Shown here: positions 37,206 through 46,102 of the stretch, piece by piece
Layout of the letters: every line of letters starts with the position of its first letter
How positions within the stretch are numbered: position 1 is the stretch's first letter
DNA from: Pseudomonas_T sp032052615
GTDB lineage: Bacteria; Pseudomonadota; Gammaproteobacteria; Pseudomonadales; Pseudomonadaceae
Assembly (NCBI GenBank): GCA_032052615.1
Contig: DAMBWF010000009.1
Coordinates: 62,001 to 126,000, forward strand
Direction: 5' to 3'
Length of the DNA: 64,000 nucleotides
Position numbers and translations under genes: made by a program
The notes under the pieces: model-generated
What the model saw: the letters and a program-made list of their open reading frames with translations, nothing else
Told to the model about the DNA's origin: nothing
The model's database searches: none

Positions 37206-37539
37206 GGCGCCCCTCCATTTCCATGCTCACGTCCAGATGCGTCCCCCCGTTGACATGGGTGTGCTTCGGCGGACCGAGCATCAGCGCCTCGTAGACGAAA
37301 CCGGTGAGCGGGTCCGTCCAGCGCACCGGAGCGGAGCGATAGGTGAGATAGAAGGTTTCCAGCTCGGCGAACTCCGCCGGGCTGAGGTAGGGATGGGTGA
37401 TACGGATCTGATAAGAAATGGCGGCGTACAGCCGTCGGATTCGCAACGTACCGTCGTCCGCCCGGGTGGACTGCGATCCGTCGCTGGGTTCGATGCCGTA
37501 GTCGTCCGCATTGATCGGTAGCGAAGGATAATCAACCAT
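37198..37539 (-). CDS. tail protein of unknown role
   Basis: 113 aa. ATG 37539 (MVDYPSLPINADDYG) chosen; the upstream continuation of this frame lies inside the preceding gene and is not protein-like. Core LSPAEFAELETFYLTYRSAP and a His-rich end (PPKHTHVNGGTH). Overlaps both neighbours by 8 bases. Probably a minor distal tail component by position. Confidence 0.6.
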   Translation of the reverse strand: MVDYPSLPINADDYGIEPSDGSQSTRADDGTLRIRRLYAAISYQIRITHPYLSPAEFAELETFYLTYRSAPVRWTDPLTGFVYEALMLGPPKHTHVNGGTHLDVSMEMEGRRG

Positions 37540-38080
37540 TTTTTCGGGTCTCGATTCGATACACCTCGCCGCCCCAGGTGAGGGTAAACCCCACGGGCGG
37601 CAGGTGATTGGCCAAAGGCGCACGAATGCGCGTACTGGGGAATTGACGCGGGGGCTGGGTCTCGGCCTCGATATCCATCTGCAAGCCGATCGAAGGGCAG
37701 GACGACACCAGCCCATCGAACAGCAGGATCGGCGTGATGGTCTGCCCCTCGGCATAGTCGTCCGCCCAGTAGCCGGCTTCGGCATAGGCTTGGGGGGCAT
37801 GCTGGTAGGCCCACCACACCTGGACCGGCTGGCGTTGGTAGGCGCCAGACATCGCTGCGGCGGTATGCCGATAGTCGCTATTCCCCACTTTCAGGGAGCA
37901 ACGCTCGGGGGAAACCTGCCCGACCACCAGATCGTTGCCAGACCAGGTCTGACCCTTCCACACCACGTCGCCATGGGAGCTGCAGTAGTAGGTCCGGTCC
38001 AGGGTGATCTGTACCAGGTAACGCGGCTCGGTCACCCGTTGCGTCAGCGAGGCGAACTGCTCGGGATTCAACGTGCGCAT
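37532..38080 (-). CDS. minor tail protein
   Basis: 182 aa. Begins MRTLNPEQFASLTQRVTEPR; contains VWKGQTWSGNDLVVGQVSPE and a beta-rich body. Position between tape measure and J-like gene corresponds to distal tail/hub proteins of siphophages. Overlaps the tape-measure stop by one base (TGATG), so coupled. No firm family name. Confidence 0.6.
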   Translation of the reverse strand: MRTLNPEQFASLTQRVTEPRYLVQITLDRTYYCSSHGDVVWKGQTWSGNDLVVGQVSPERCSLKVGNSDYRHTAAAMSGAYQRQPVQVWWAYQHAPQAYAEAGYWADDYAEGQTITPILLFDGLVSSCPSIGLQMDIEAETQPPRQFPSTRIRAPLANHLPPVGFTLTWGGEVYRIETRKNG

Positions 38081-40926
38081 CAGCCCGTTACCTCCCGCCC
38101 GGTCTTGCCGAACGTTCGCAGTGCATTGGTCAATTGATCAGTGATCGAGCCCAATACCGCGCGCAGGTCAGTCTGCCCGGCGTTCCCTTCCTTGATCACC
38201 CGGCCCATTTCCGTCGCCATGCGATCGGTGGCGCGATTGATGGCCGTCTCCAGCACTTGCGCCTGCTGCTCGGTGAGCTGTTCCTGGGATTCGGCGATAC
38301 GCCCTTGGGCCGCGGCCTGGATCTGATTCAGGAACTCGATCATCTCCCGACCATTGGCCTGCTTGCCCTGCTCGTCCAGCAGGCCGTATGCCGTACTGGT
38401 GAGCTGGGTGATGCGGTTCACGGTATCGGTGATATCGGTGATCGACGTCAGCGAAGGCAACAGACTGGCCAGGGTTTCCGCCTGGCTCCTGGCGTAGTCG
38501 TACTTGGCGCCGTTATTGCCCAGCATGTCCATGAAGATGGATTCGCGCAGATTGCCGACCGTGTCCTGCACGCCTTGATCGGCGGCTTGGCGGGCATTGC
38601 TCACGTTCTCCATGGAAGTCAGATAATCGTTCATCGCCGGAGAAAGGGCATACAACGCTCGCAACAAATCCTGGCCAGCCTGAGTGGAGCCATCAATGCC
38701 TTCCACCAAGGCTCGGAAGCCCTCTCGGGAATCGGGCATGGCAATGTTCAACGCTTGGAATTGCGCCCGCAGATCATTGATATTGCGAGTGACCAGTTCG
38801 GAAGGCTTGAAGGCTTGCAGATAGGAATTCAGCAAACTCTCATTTTGGGAGTAGTAGTTGTCCATCGCTTCGGACAACCCCATCAGCGATACGAAGGTCT
38901 TGCGAGCCTTTTCATCGCTTAGATCCAGACTGCTCACCAATTGAACGAATGCTTCACGACTGTCCGGAAGGGACTGCCCCAGCTCACCGAACTGCTTGCG
39001 TAAGGCATCGATGGAGTCCTGGCTACGCTCGGATTCGGGGATAAAGGCGTTGTAATACGCCATGGTGGAGGACGCCAACGCGTCGGTGCCCCCCGCCAAT
39101 TTCACTAGGGCATCCGCCGTCTTGGCCCCCGCCGGGGACACCTCAAACAGCGTCTTGTTGATCAGCTCCAGGGACTGGTTGCTCATCTGCAGGGCGGTGG
39201 CCAACTCAGTCAGGCGGGAAAGTGTCAGGCCTTCACCCAAACCCGTATTGCCCAACGTGCTCAGGTAAGAGGTCATCGAATCGCCAACGCCAGTGAACCA
39301 GTCGGCAATCGCCTGCTGAACTTCTTCTTCGGTCTTACCCTTCGTTTGAATTTTAGAGCGCCCGAGGCTAAGGCCAGCCAAAGCCCCCGCTTCGAACTTG
39401 ACGTTCAGCGCCTCAAACATCTTTGTGACGCTAGTCTCGACCTCCTCATAAGTATTTTGGAAGGCCTCCAACTGTTCAGGCGCTAGGCTTTTGTATTTTG
39501 TTCTGCTTTTACTACTGGAGAACAAGCCGCCTTTTCTTTTCTGATCCTGGTAAGACTGAGCGCTGATTTCGCCTTGGTTTATTCCTAAGGCGAAGCCATA
39601 GTCCTTAGTCTTCCAAGAGCCGCCAAAAAGCGCTTTGGATATCATCCCATCGGAACCCCATAAGGATTGGAAAAGGACGCTATCCAAAGAAAGCATTTTC
39701 AGCGGCCAGCCGCCAATACCTAGACCGCGAATCCCCTTATTGGTCCACTCATGCACATAGCCAGCTTGAGCTGCACCGGTTATCCAATTACCGACACCAC
39801 CACCCTGCGCGGCAATATCATGGGCATCGATGCGCACCCCTTTATCGTATAACTTCGAGGCTTGTATTCCGCCTAATACGGCAGCCACTATCCATGTAGC
39901 TGGATTAGATGCCATTGCAGCCATACCGGACATCATTCCGGCCCCGGCGCTGCCAGCAGCAGCGGTACCTGCAGCGCCCGCCGTAGCGGCACCAGCCGTT
40001 CCAGCGGTTGCCGTGGCAGCTGAGCCACTAAACCAGCCCGTAATACTCTTGAATGCTTGACTTATTAAACCGCTGTAGTAGCTCGTGGCCCCCGAGATCG
40101 CGCCACTTACACCGCCAGAGGCATAGCCCGCTGTAATCTTAGGCAAAACTCCGGTAAGCGCGTCGTAGATCGAATATAAATTCTTGCCCAGCGTAGCGAG
40201 GTTGCCGAAACCTGAGCTACCCTCGCCTACGCCCCCAAACGCTTCGCCCCATACATCAGCAAGGCCGCCCGGTTTGTTGGTGCCGAGCACGCTATTCGCA
40301 ACGGAGATAATGATTGGCTTGGTAATAGCCTCATGGGCAAGCTCGGCCAGTAGCTCCTTGAATCCCTTCTTCAACTGGTCCGAATACGCGTCGAAATCGA
40401 ACTTGCCTTTTTTCCACATATCGGCAAATGCGCTATCGACAAGCCCTACCGCCTTGTCGGTGGCTTTACCCCAGAGGGTCGCCTGTTCCTTTGCGTAGTT
40501 GTACTGCCTGGTCAGCTCCTTGAGCGCAGCACTGTACTCGGCCACTTTCTTTGGATCATTCGCGGCTCTCGCCGCATTTTCCATCGCCTTTAACTTGTCG
40601 TACTCATCCTTATAAGTAGCGTCGCGCTTTCGATCAGGATAAAGCCGATCCATGATCGCATCGGCCGCTTTCGCCTGATCGCTCGCTTTTCGCTGCGCGG
40701 CCTGGTTCCGCTGTTGTTCGAAGGCTGCATTGATTCGCTCCATTTCACGAACCAGGGTTGCTGCCTTTTGCAACGCAGCGACTGCGGCTTCCATTCCGCT
40801 AGTCTTGGCGCTTATGTCTTGGGCAATATCGGCTGAAGCCTCCTTGCCACGCGCAATTTCCTTATCGATTTGCGCTTTAGCGGCTTCGATCCGCTTCAGT
40901 AACTCCTGACTTTGACCGTCTGCCAT
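38080..40926 (-). CDS. tail tape measure protein
   Basis: 948 aa. Long helical N-terminus (about 1-190: KDEYDKLKAMENAARAANDP), a central Gly/Ala-rich hydrophobic stretch (about 225-330, TATAGTAGAATAGAAGTAAA), then helical segments with two related LRxQFxxL blocks: SIDALRKQFGELGQSLPDSR and NDLRAQFQALNIAMPDSR. This is the normal pattern of a tape measure. By the 0.15 nm per residue rule the tail would be about 140 nm long. Bases 39300-40900 are more AT-rich than the flanks. Confidence 0.85.
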   Translation of the reverse strand: MADGQSQELLKRIEAAKAQIDKEIARGKEASADIAQDISAKTSGMEAAVAALQKAATLVREMERINAAFEQQRNQAAQRKASDQAKAADAIMDRLYPDRKRDATYKDEYDKLKAMENAARAANDPKKVAEYSAALKELTRQYNYAKEQATLWGKATDKAVGLVDSAFADMWKKGKFDFDAYSDQLKKGFKELLAELAHEAITKPIIISVANSVLGTNKPGGLADVWGEAFGGVGEGSSGFGNLATLGKNLYSIYDALTGVLPKITAGYASGGVSGAISGATSYYSGLISQAFKSITGWFSGSAATATAGTAGAATAGAAGTAAAGSAGAGMMSGMAAMASNPATWIVAAVLGGIQASKLYDKGVRIDAHDIAAQGGGVGNWITGAAQAGYVHEWTNKGIRGLGIGGWPLKMLSLDSVLFQSLWGSDGMISKALFGGSWKTKDYGFALGINQGEISAQSYQDQKRKGGLFSSSKSRTKYKSLAPEQLEAFQNTYEEVETSVTKMFEALNVKFEAGALAGLSLGRSKIQTKGKTEEEVQQAIADWFTGVGDSMTSYLSTLGNTGLGEGLTLSRLTELATALQMSNQSLELINKTLFEVSPAGAKTADALVKLAGGTDALASSTMAYYNAFIPESERSQDSIDALRKQFGELGQSLPDSREAFVQLVSSLDLSDEKARKTFVSLMGLSEAMDNYYSQNESLLNSYLQAFKPSELVTRNINDLRAQFQALNIAMPDSREGFRALVEGIDGSTQAGQDLLRALYALSPAMNDYLTSMENVSNARQAADQGVQDTVGNLRESIFMDMLGNNGAKYDYARSQAETLASLLPSLTSITDITDTVNRITQLTSTAYGLLDEQGKQANGREMIEFLNQIQAAAQGRIAESQEQLTEQQAQVLETAINRATDRMATEMGRVIKEGNAGQTDLRAVLGSITDQLTNALRTFGKTGREVTG

Positions 40927-41058
40927 GGTTTTCTCCGGTCAACTGAGGCCCCGCTCATTGCTGGGCCGTAAAGGGAGAAGGCCCGCATCGCGGGCCCTCG
41001 TTTTCATCCGTTTCATGTAATGTTCCTGCCTGTCTGCGCTGAGCAACCAACGAGCGCG

Positions 41059-41699
41059 CTACTGGCTCGGCTCGTTTCCTTGCACATCGCCCGCCCGCGC
41101 ATTGATCGCCCCGAACGCCGCCTTGAGGCGGCTAGTCACGGTTCGCTTGGCTTCCGGTGAGCCCAGCGGGACCGACGACGAGGCGGACTTGGGTTTCGGC
41201 GAGCCGAATGGGTTGGTCAGCATCGCCCACTCCTGCCGGCCCTCCATCGCCAGCAGGATTTGAGGAATCGGCGTCGTCCACGCCACGCGGGGCGTCCAGC
41301 CCAACCAGCCGGTCGCGATGGTGAACAGCCGGTCGACGTAAGAAGTCGCGGCGTCCTCGCCGCTTACGCGTTTCCCGTGTCGGCCTCGTCGGCCTCGACC
41401 TTCACCTGCGCCGGGTTCAGCAACGCCTGAACGTAGGGGAGGATCTGCACCATCGCCTCGCCGACGCCGGCGTCGAAGACCTTCTGCGTGATCTGCTCGG
41501 CCTCGCGGGGCGTCGCGTTCGCGCCGGCGGCGATAATCGCCGCCACGCCGTTCACGCTCATCTGCTGACAGGTTTCCATGGCGCCGCGCAGCCCGCCGAA
41601 GCGCGCCTCGATCTTGTTCACGGCCGCCAGGTTGGGGACCAGGGTATAGGTGGACTCGCCCAGCACGACGGTGGTGGTGCCATAGGTAGCCTTGGACAT
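41059..41699 (-). CDS. tail assembly chaperone GT-type fusion (-1 frameshift product)
   Basis: Predicted 213-aa protein made when ribosomes slip -1 at GGGAAAC (41370-41376): 110 residues of the upstream frame, then RVSGEDAATSYVDRLFTI and the 81-residue region reaching TAG at 41059. The downstream frame has no ribosome site of its own. In lambda the equivalent G/GT pair (slippery GGGAAAG) recruits the tube subunit and tape measure during assembly. Confidence 0.75.
41364..41699 (-). CDS. tail assembly chaperone (G-like)
   Basis: 111 aa, main in-frame product. MSKATYGTTTVVLGESTYTL, then AVNKIEARFGGLRGAMETCQ and NGVAAIIAAGANA: the pattern of a tail-assembly chaperone gene directly before the tape measure. 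Terminates with TAA three bases after the slippery heptamer. Confidence 0.8.
   Translation of the reverse strand: MSKATYGTTTVVLGESTYTLVPNLAAVNKIEARFGGLRGAMETCQQMSVNGVAAIIAAGANATPREAEQITQKVFDAGVGEAMVQILPYVQALLNPAQVKVEADEADTGNA
41370..41376 (-). promoter_or_regulatory. programmed -1 frameshift site GGGAAAC
   Basis: On the minus strand the codons read ACG GGA AAC GCG TAA; G GGA AAC is an X XXY YYZ heptamer in the right phase. Confidence 0.75.
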
Positions 41700-41771
41700 G
41701 GAATTTCTCCTTCGGGTATCGGTGAGGTGATGGGCCAGGGCCGGAAAGGCCCTGGCCGAGGGGTCAAGGGA

Positions 41772-42245
41772 TCAGAGGTCGAAGAGAACGGCCGAGTTGA
41801 TGGCGATGGAGGCGTTGGCCCGCACCACGTTGTCGGCCTGGCCAGCCTGGATACGGTTGCTCATCACCTTGGCCTTGAAGTAGACGGTGGTGTCCGGGAT
41901 CGCCGGGGTTGCGCTGGCATCGCCATCGTTGAGCACGATCTTGAAGTTGTAATCCAGCGCACCGCTGTCGGCTTCGGCGGCGATCAGCGCCTGCTGGCCG
42001 ACATCGCCCTTGTCGAAGCCCAGCACCAAGGCCAGGTCGCCGGCATCCTTGGTGCCCTTGAACTTGCGGGTGCGCGAGTTGGACAGCGCGGTGAAGGTCA
42101 CGGGGTTCGACTGATCGCCGAATTCGCCCAGGTCCTCGACTTCACCGACCTCGATGTAAGTGTCGGCCTTGAAATCGGCCAGGGAATCGGCGGCGGCTTT
42201 GGTACCGATGAAGAAACGGCTGCCAGCTGCGGTGTTGATGCTCAT
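41772..42245 (-). CDS. tail tube protein, proximal module
   Basis: 157 aa. MSINTAAGSRFFIG, VEDLGEFGDQSNPVTFT, KGTKDAGDLALVLGFD and FKAKVMSNRIQAG are typical of siphophage major tail tube subunits. ATG 42245 chosen; the upstream continuation is not protein-like. Followed by chaperone and tape measure, as in all long-tailed siphophage modules. A second, unrelated-looking tube gene is at 53080. Confidence 0.8.
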   Translation of the reverse strand: MSINTAAGSRFFIGTKAAADSLADFKADTYIEVGEVEDLGEFGDQSNPVTFTALSNSRTRKFKGTKDAGDLALVLGFDKGDVGQQALIAAEADSGALDYNFKIVLNDGDASATPAIPDTTVYFKAKVMSNRIQAGQADNVVRANASIAINSAVLFDL

Positions 42246-42471
42246 AGGGTGTACTCCTGTAAAGCCGCGTTCGCGGCGAGAGATTGGGCGGTAGGCGTTG
42301 TGCCGATGCCCGGTTAAAGGAACGCGGTCCGCATTCCGGAAAGAGGGACACGCCACGACCGGCGACGCGATGTCGCCAAGCGGCTTATCCCGGGATTCGT
42401 AAGGTGGCCCGCCACGTCGAGCCCAACGGCTGAAGGACGGGTGGGTCCGAGCGCCTATGCGGCGCCGCTTT

Positions 42472-42759
42472 TCAAGGCTTCAGCGAGCCGGCCGGTTGGC
42501 CGAGCCGTTGTCGCTGGATGCAGTCCTGGACCTGGACGGCGCAGGCCAGCAGGGCGTCCTCGGTGGCATCCAGGGCCTGGCGCCAGTCGTCAGTGACCCG
42601 TGGCGCGGGGCGCGCCGGCAGTCGGCACGGGGTCAGCGGGCACTTGGCCGCCCGCACCGTCACGGTAACGGGCGGGGTCGGTGGTTTCGCCTCGGGCGTA
42701 GCGCAGGCCGAGAGCGCCAGGCACAGGCATGCGCAAGTAATCGGCGATGGCTTGGTCAT
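42472..42759 (-). CDS. Rz1: Rz1-like outer-membrane spanin lipoprotein
   Basis: 95 aa. MTKPSPITCACLCLALSACA gives a signal sequence with lipobox LALSAC, then a Pro-rich region (PEAKPPTPPV) as in Rz1. Starts inside the Rz gene in another frame and extends 118 bases past it, the usual nested arrangement. Links to Rz across the periplasm and disrupts the outer membrane at lysis. Confidence 0.8.
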   Translation of the reverse strand: MTKPSPITCACLCLALSACATPEAKPPTPPVTVTVRAAKCPLTPCRLPARPAPRVTDDWRQALDATEDALLACAVQVQDCIQRQRLGQPAGSLKP

Positions 42760-43054
42760 TGCGTTTGAGCTCCTCGATGGCGCGCCGGTGGGCATCGCCC
42801 TGGCGGGCCAGGGTGACGCCCAACTGGCGGGTGGTCAGGTCGATATCGCCCAACAGGCCGAGCTGGCGCTGCTGTTCGGCCAGGACGGTGCCCTGCAGGT
42901 CGATCAGCCCTTGTTTTTCGTCCCGCTGCTGCTCGGCCAGAATCGCGCGGCGCTGCTCGAAGGCTCGTTCGTCGTCCAGGTGATCGGCGCGCCATAAGGT
43001 CAGCGCCGCGGCCAGGCCGAGCCCCCCGGCCACGGCCCATCCGACGGGAATCAT
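42590..43054 (-). CDS. Rz: Rz-like inner-membrane spanin
   Basis: 154 aa. N-terminal TM about 3-22 (VGWAVAGGLGLAAALTLW) followed by a long coiled coil (AFEQRRAILAEQQRDEKQGL). ATG 43054 overlaps the lysozyme stop by ATGA; the longer upstream frame is the lysozyme gene read out of frame. Acts with the nested Rz1 gene. Confidence 0.82.
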   Translation of the reverse strand: MIPVGWAVAGGLGLAAALTLWRADHLDDERAFEQRRAILAEQQRDEKQGLIDLQGTVLAEQQRQLGLLGDIDLTTRQLGVTLARQGDAHRRAIEELKRNDQAIADYLRMPVPGALGLRYARGETTDPARYRDGAGGQVPADPVPTAGAPRATGH

Positions 43055-43488
43055 GGCGCCGCCTCGAACAGTCGCCGCTCCGCCAGGCGCCGCTGGGCCA
43101 AGCCTTCCAGGCGCCGGCCGCCAGCCTTGTCCCAGCGCTCGAACTGGGCGGCCGCGCCGGGGTAGTCGCCGGCGTTCAGCAGGCGCCGCAGGGTGCTGGT
43201 GGCGAACGCCTGGCGTCCCAGGTTGAAGACGAAGCACACCAGCGCGGAAAACTGGTTCGGATTCAGCGGCGCGCTGACCAGTTGGGTGACGGCGCGCTCG
43301 GCCTCCGCCACATCGCGCCGCAGCAACTCTTCGGCGGTCTCCGGCGCGATGCGCAGGCCCGGGCGCGCCATGGCGGTGTGCCCGTAGCCGATGGTCCAGA
43401 AACCGGCGGGGTCCTGGTAAGCGGTCAGGCGCAGCCCTTCGGCCCGCTTGATCAACGCCAGCCCCGCCGGGTTGATGAGGTGATTCAT
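43051..43488 (-). CDS. GH24 lysozyme (endolysin)
   Basis: 145 aa T4/P22-type lysozyme. Catalytic triad pattern in LIKRAEGLRLTAYQDPAG and WTIGYGHT: Glu (about 17), Asp (about 26), Thr (about 36). No signal or SAR segment is obvious, so it needs the holin to reach the wall. Overlaps holin and Rz by 4 bases each. Confidence 0.93.
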   Translation of the reverse strand: MNHLINPAGLALIKRAEGLRLTAYQDPAGFWTIGYGHTAMARPGLRIAPETAEELLRRDVAEAERAVTQLVSAPLNPNQFSALVCFVFNLGRQAFATSTLRRLLNAGDYPGAAAQFERWDKAGGRRLEGLAQRRLAERRLFEAAP

Positions 43489-43802
43489 TGGTCGGCCCTC
43501 CGGCCTGCCCACTTCAGCAGGACATCGCGGATGGACGTCACACCCAGGAAGCCGATCGCTCCCCCCAGCACCACCGCCATGGACGACGGCCAACTCAGCC
43601 ATTCGATCAGGCTGGAGGCGGTGAGCGACAACCCACCGCAGATCAGCGATTCCAGAACGACGCGCGTCCAGCGTTTCTCCTGCCCGTCGTAGAGGACGCG
43701 CAGGATCGCGATGACACTGGCCATGACGGCCCCCTGCCAAGTGGCATTGGTAGTGAAGGCGAGCCAAACGGATACCCAGAACGCAGGATCTTTTTCCGGC
43801 AT
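43485..43802 (-). CDS. holin
   Basis: 105 aa with three hydrophobic segments (about 22-38, 52-68, 73-92), acidic/polar N-terminus and basic C-terminus, resembling the lambda-type phage holin family. First gene of the lysis cassette, overlapping the lysozyme by ATGA. Forms the membrane lesion that releases the endolysin. Confidence 0.8.
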   Translation of the reverse strand: MPEKDPAFWVSVWLAFTTNATWQGAVMASVIAILRVLYDGQEKRWTRVVLESLICGGLSLTASSLIEWLSWPSSMAVVLGGAIGFLGVTSIRDVLLKWAGRRADQ

Positions 43803-44108
43803 CGTTCGGTACTCGATGGTTATAAAAAGCCCGCGAGGCGGGCGAAGGAGCGTCGGTTTCGACTGCTCAACACGTGGCGTTGCGACGCGTCTTTCGGGGA
43901 CGCGCCGGCCAGATGGGTGGAGGGGTGCTGTTTCAGAGAGACCCCATCGGGCCTCCCTACCCGTTAAGGAGGAGCCGGCCGCGGCGCCTCGGCGAAGCCA
44001 GTCGTGTCGACCCTTGGCGGTAACGTGGCATGCCGCCGCGCCCGACGTCTGGGTGCCAGCCAGGTGTGGATGGCCCTCGTTCGCTTCGCGCCCACCGGCG
44101 CGCGCGGC
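43803..44108. other. intergenic region between the two tail modules
   Basis: 306 bases containing a minus-strand terminator (43824-43843). No gene found; no convincing promoter for the lysis cassette downstream of the terminator. Confidence 0.5.
43824..43843 (-). terminator. minus-strand terminator before the lysis cassette
   Basis: GCCCGC/GCGGGC with a 3-nt loop and TTTTT on the minus strand, between the distal tail module and the holin gene. Read-through would be needed for single-transcript expression. Confidence 0.7.
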
Positions 44109-44345
44109 TCAGACTTCGATGTCGTACTGCGGAAGGTCCGGCGCCGGGCCCACGATACGGCCGTCCAGGACGAACGCGCTGCCCCCGACCTGAACATCGA
44201 CGCCCCTTGCCTGAACGCGGGTACCGCTCTTCAACCGCACGATGCTGACGCCGGCCTCGGGGTCGATCCGGACGACCGTACCCACCGCCCGGCTCCCGCC
44301 GGGGAGCAGGCCGATGAAACGCTTCCAGGGATTGACGGTGGCCAT
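44109..44345 (-). CDS. small tail protein of unknown role
   Basis: 78 aa beta-rich protein (VGTVVRIDPEAGVSIVRLK, then VQARGVDVQVGGSAFVLDG), an OB-like pattern. Start overlaps the stop of the hub-like gene by one base. May be an accessory of the hub; not recognised. Confidence 0.55.
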   Translation of the reverse strand: MATVNPWKRFIGLLPGGSRAVGTVVRIDPEAGVSIVRLKSGTRVQARGVDVQVGGSAFVLDGRIVGPAPDLPQYDIEV

Positions 44346-46102
44346 CAGGCAGCCTCCTCATAGTGCCGTTCCAGTCGCAGCGTCTGGGTGACCCGCGTGG
44401 CGCCGACGCCCTCGGCGGTGATCTCGACGCCCAGGCACAAGCCTCGCCAGGTCTCGCCCGGCTCCCGCACTTCGCACAGGTGCGCCGGCTCGACCAGACC
44501 GGGCGCCGACCCGCCCACGGGGAACAGCGGGATCGCCAAAGTCACCAGTTCCTGTGCGCCGCCCTTGCTCAATTCGCAAATGCCCCGCGCCCGCGCCGCT
44601 TCGGTGCCGGTCATGAGATCGTCCAGCACATCGGCGGCCGGGCTGTCTCCGGCAGTCCCGGCGCGGCGCACATCCACGCCCACGCCGTAATGGGTGCCGG
44701 AAACGTAGCAGCTGTTCCACTGCGGGACAGGCATCCACTCCCCGCCCAGGGTCGTCACGATCTCCGCCGGGATAACCCGGTCCATGACCGCCTTGGGCCA
44801 TAGCCACGAGGCTTCCCGATAGCGAGGCAAGAAGGTCAGCGCATCCTCGCTCCGCGAAGGCCTGACCACCGCGCCCACGGTTTCGGCCAGACGGGCGATC
44901 ACTTGGATAGCGGTCTGGTCGCGATACGTGAAAGCGCCGGCCGGGATGGTCCAGTCCGGCGGGCTTGGCTGCTCGCTGCCCCACTCCAGCCGGAAACCGG
45001 TCGTTCCCAACTGCTCCTCGGCCGCTTGCCGGGCGTTGACGGAACCGGTATTCACCGCGCTGCGTCGAGGCGCATAGGGCTCGCCCAGCAACTGCGTCCG
45101 CGACGCACCGGTGATGGCGTACCGCTCCGCCGGGAAGCTCAATTGCCGGCTGTGGCGCTCGACGATGAAGCGCCACGTCCAGCCGTTGAGGGTGACCTCG
45201 ATTTCCCGCTGCCCCTCCGCTCGGGGGCGGACCAGGTCGAGCGAGGCGCGGCCGAGCAGGTCGGCGCTGAATGTCCAACTGAACGAATCGATATCCAGGC
45301 CGATGCGCAGGTTGGTCGCATCCAGCGGCGTTCGATCCGGCAACACGACGATACTGACGCTGTTGGCGATCATGTAAGTCTCCAGGATATCGGGCTCGGC
45401 CGGCGGTTCGATGACGATGACCGGGCCGGGGTAGTCGGGGTAGGCGATGCCTACTTGGGCACCATCCACTTGCTTCGCGAGCTGCCACCGAAACGTCCGC
45501 TCGGAGGAGTGTCCCGTTGCAGCGCTCCATTTTTCGAAACAGAACGTATCGGTTGGCCGGATCGCGCTCGCTTTTTTCCTTTGAGAGAAATCGAAATAAA
45601 CATGAGGGGTCGTGGGAGGCGTATAAGGAAGACCATCGAACCAGAAGTTCAATGGCTGCCTCCCCGGGATATAGGAAACTTCGGTTTGGCCGGCCCGGCT
45701 GGTTTTGCCATGTTCATCGCTACGGGAAAATTCAAGGCTGACCGCCTTATCGCGTATGAACATATGGGGCCGATAGAGAAGCTTGAATTCAATATCCAAG
45801 GCGCCGGCAGATTTTTTCCACACTACTTCCTGGGTGAAATCCTTCCTCTGCACTTCTACCCAGGAAAGACATAACCGAGACGCCTTCTCCGTACCCCTCG
45901 ACCAATTAGCTGCCTCGCCCAGATCATGGGCGTTCGAATTCTTCCAGGAGAAATCATTGGTTTTGGTGAAGGGACTGACAATCCCAAAAATTATTCTCCC
46001 GTTGAGAGCCAACGGACTTTCTTCACGCCAGGTGGGGTTCAATACAACATGGAAGGTCTTTTTCTTGAGTCGGTAAGGTAGCTTAACTGCCGTTGTCAGC
46101 AT
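44345..46102 (-). CDS. tail hub-like protein
   Basis: 585 aa. ATG 46102 (MLTTAVKLPYRL) chosen so that it overlaps the previous gene by 20 bases. The C-terminal half (from about 235) has IGLDIDSFSWTFSADLLGRA and EVTLNGWTWRFIVERHSR, the style of tail hub/baseplate proteins, ending LRLERHYEEAA. The N-terminal 200 residues are coded by clearly more AT-rich DNA and look different, suggesting a chimera. Confidence 0.55.
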   Translation of the reverse strand: MLTTAVKLPYRLKKKTFHVVLNPTWREESPLALNGRIIFGIVSPFTKTNDFSWKNSNAHDLGEAANWSRGTEKASRLCLSWVEVQRKDFTQEVVWKKSAGALDIEFKLLYRPHMFIRDKAVSLEFSRSDEHGKTSRAGQTEVSYIPGRQPLNFWFDGLPYTPPTTPHVYFDFSQRKKASAIRPTDTFCFEKWSAATGHSSERTFRWQLAKQVDGAQVGIAYPDYPGPVIVIEPPAEPDILETYMIANSVSIVVLPDRTPLDATNLRIGLDIDSFSWTFSADLLGRASLDLVRPRAEGQREIEVTLNGWTWRFIVERHSRQLSFPAERYAITGASRTQLLGEPYAPRRSAVNTGSVNARQAAEEQLGTTGFRLEWGSEQPSPPDWTIPAGAFTYRDQTAIQVIARLAETVGAVVRPSRSEDALTFLPRYREASWLWPKAVMDRVIPAEIVTTLGGEWMPVPQWNSCYVSGTHYGVGVDVRRAGTAGDSPAADVLDDLMTGTEAARARGICELSKGGAQELVTLAIPLFPVGGSAPGLVEPAHLCEVREPGETWRGLCLGVEITAEGVGATRVTQTLRLERHYEEAA

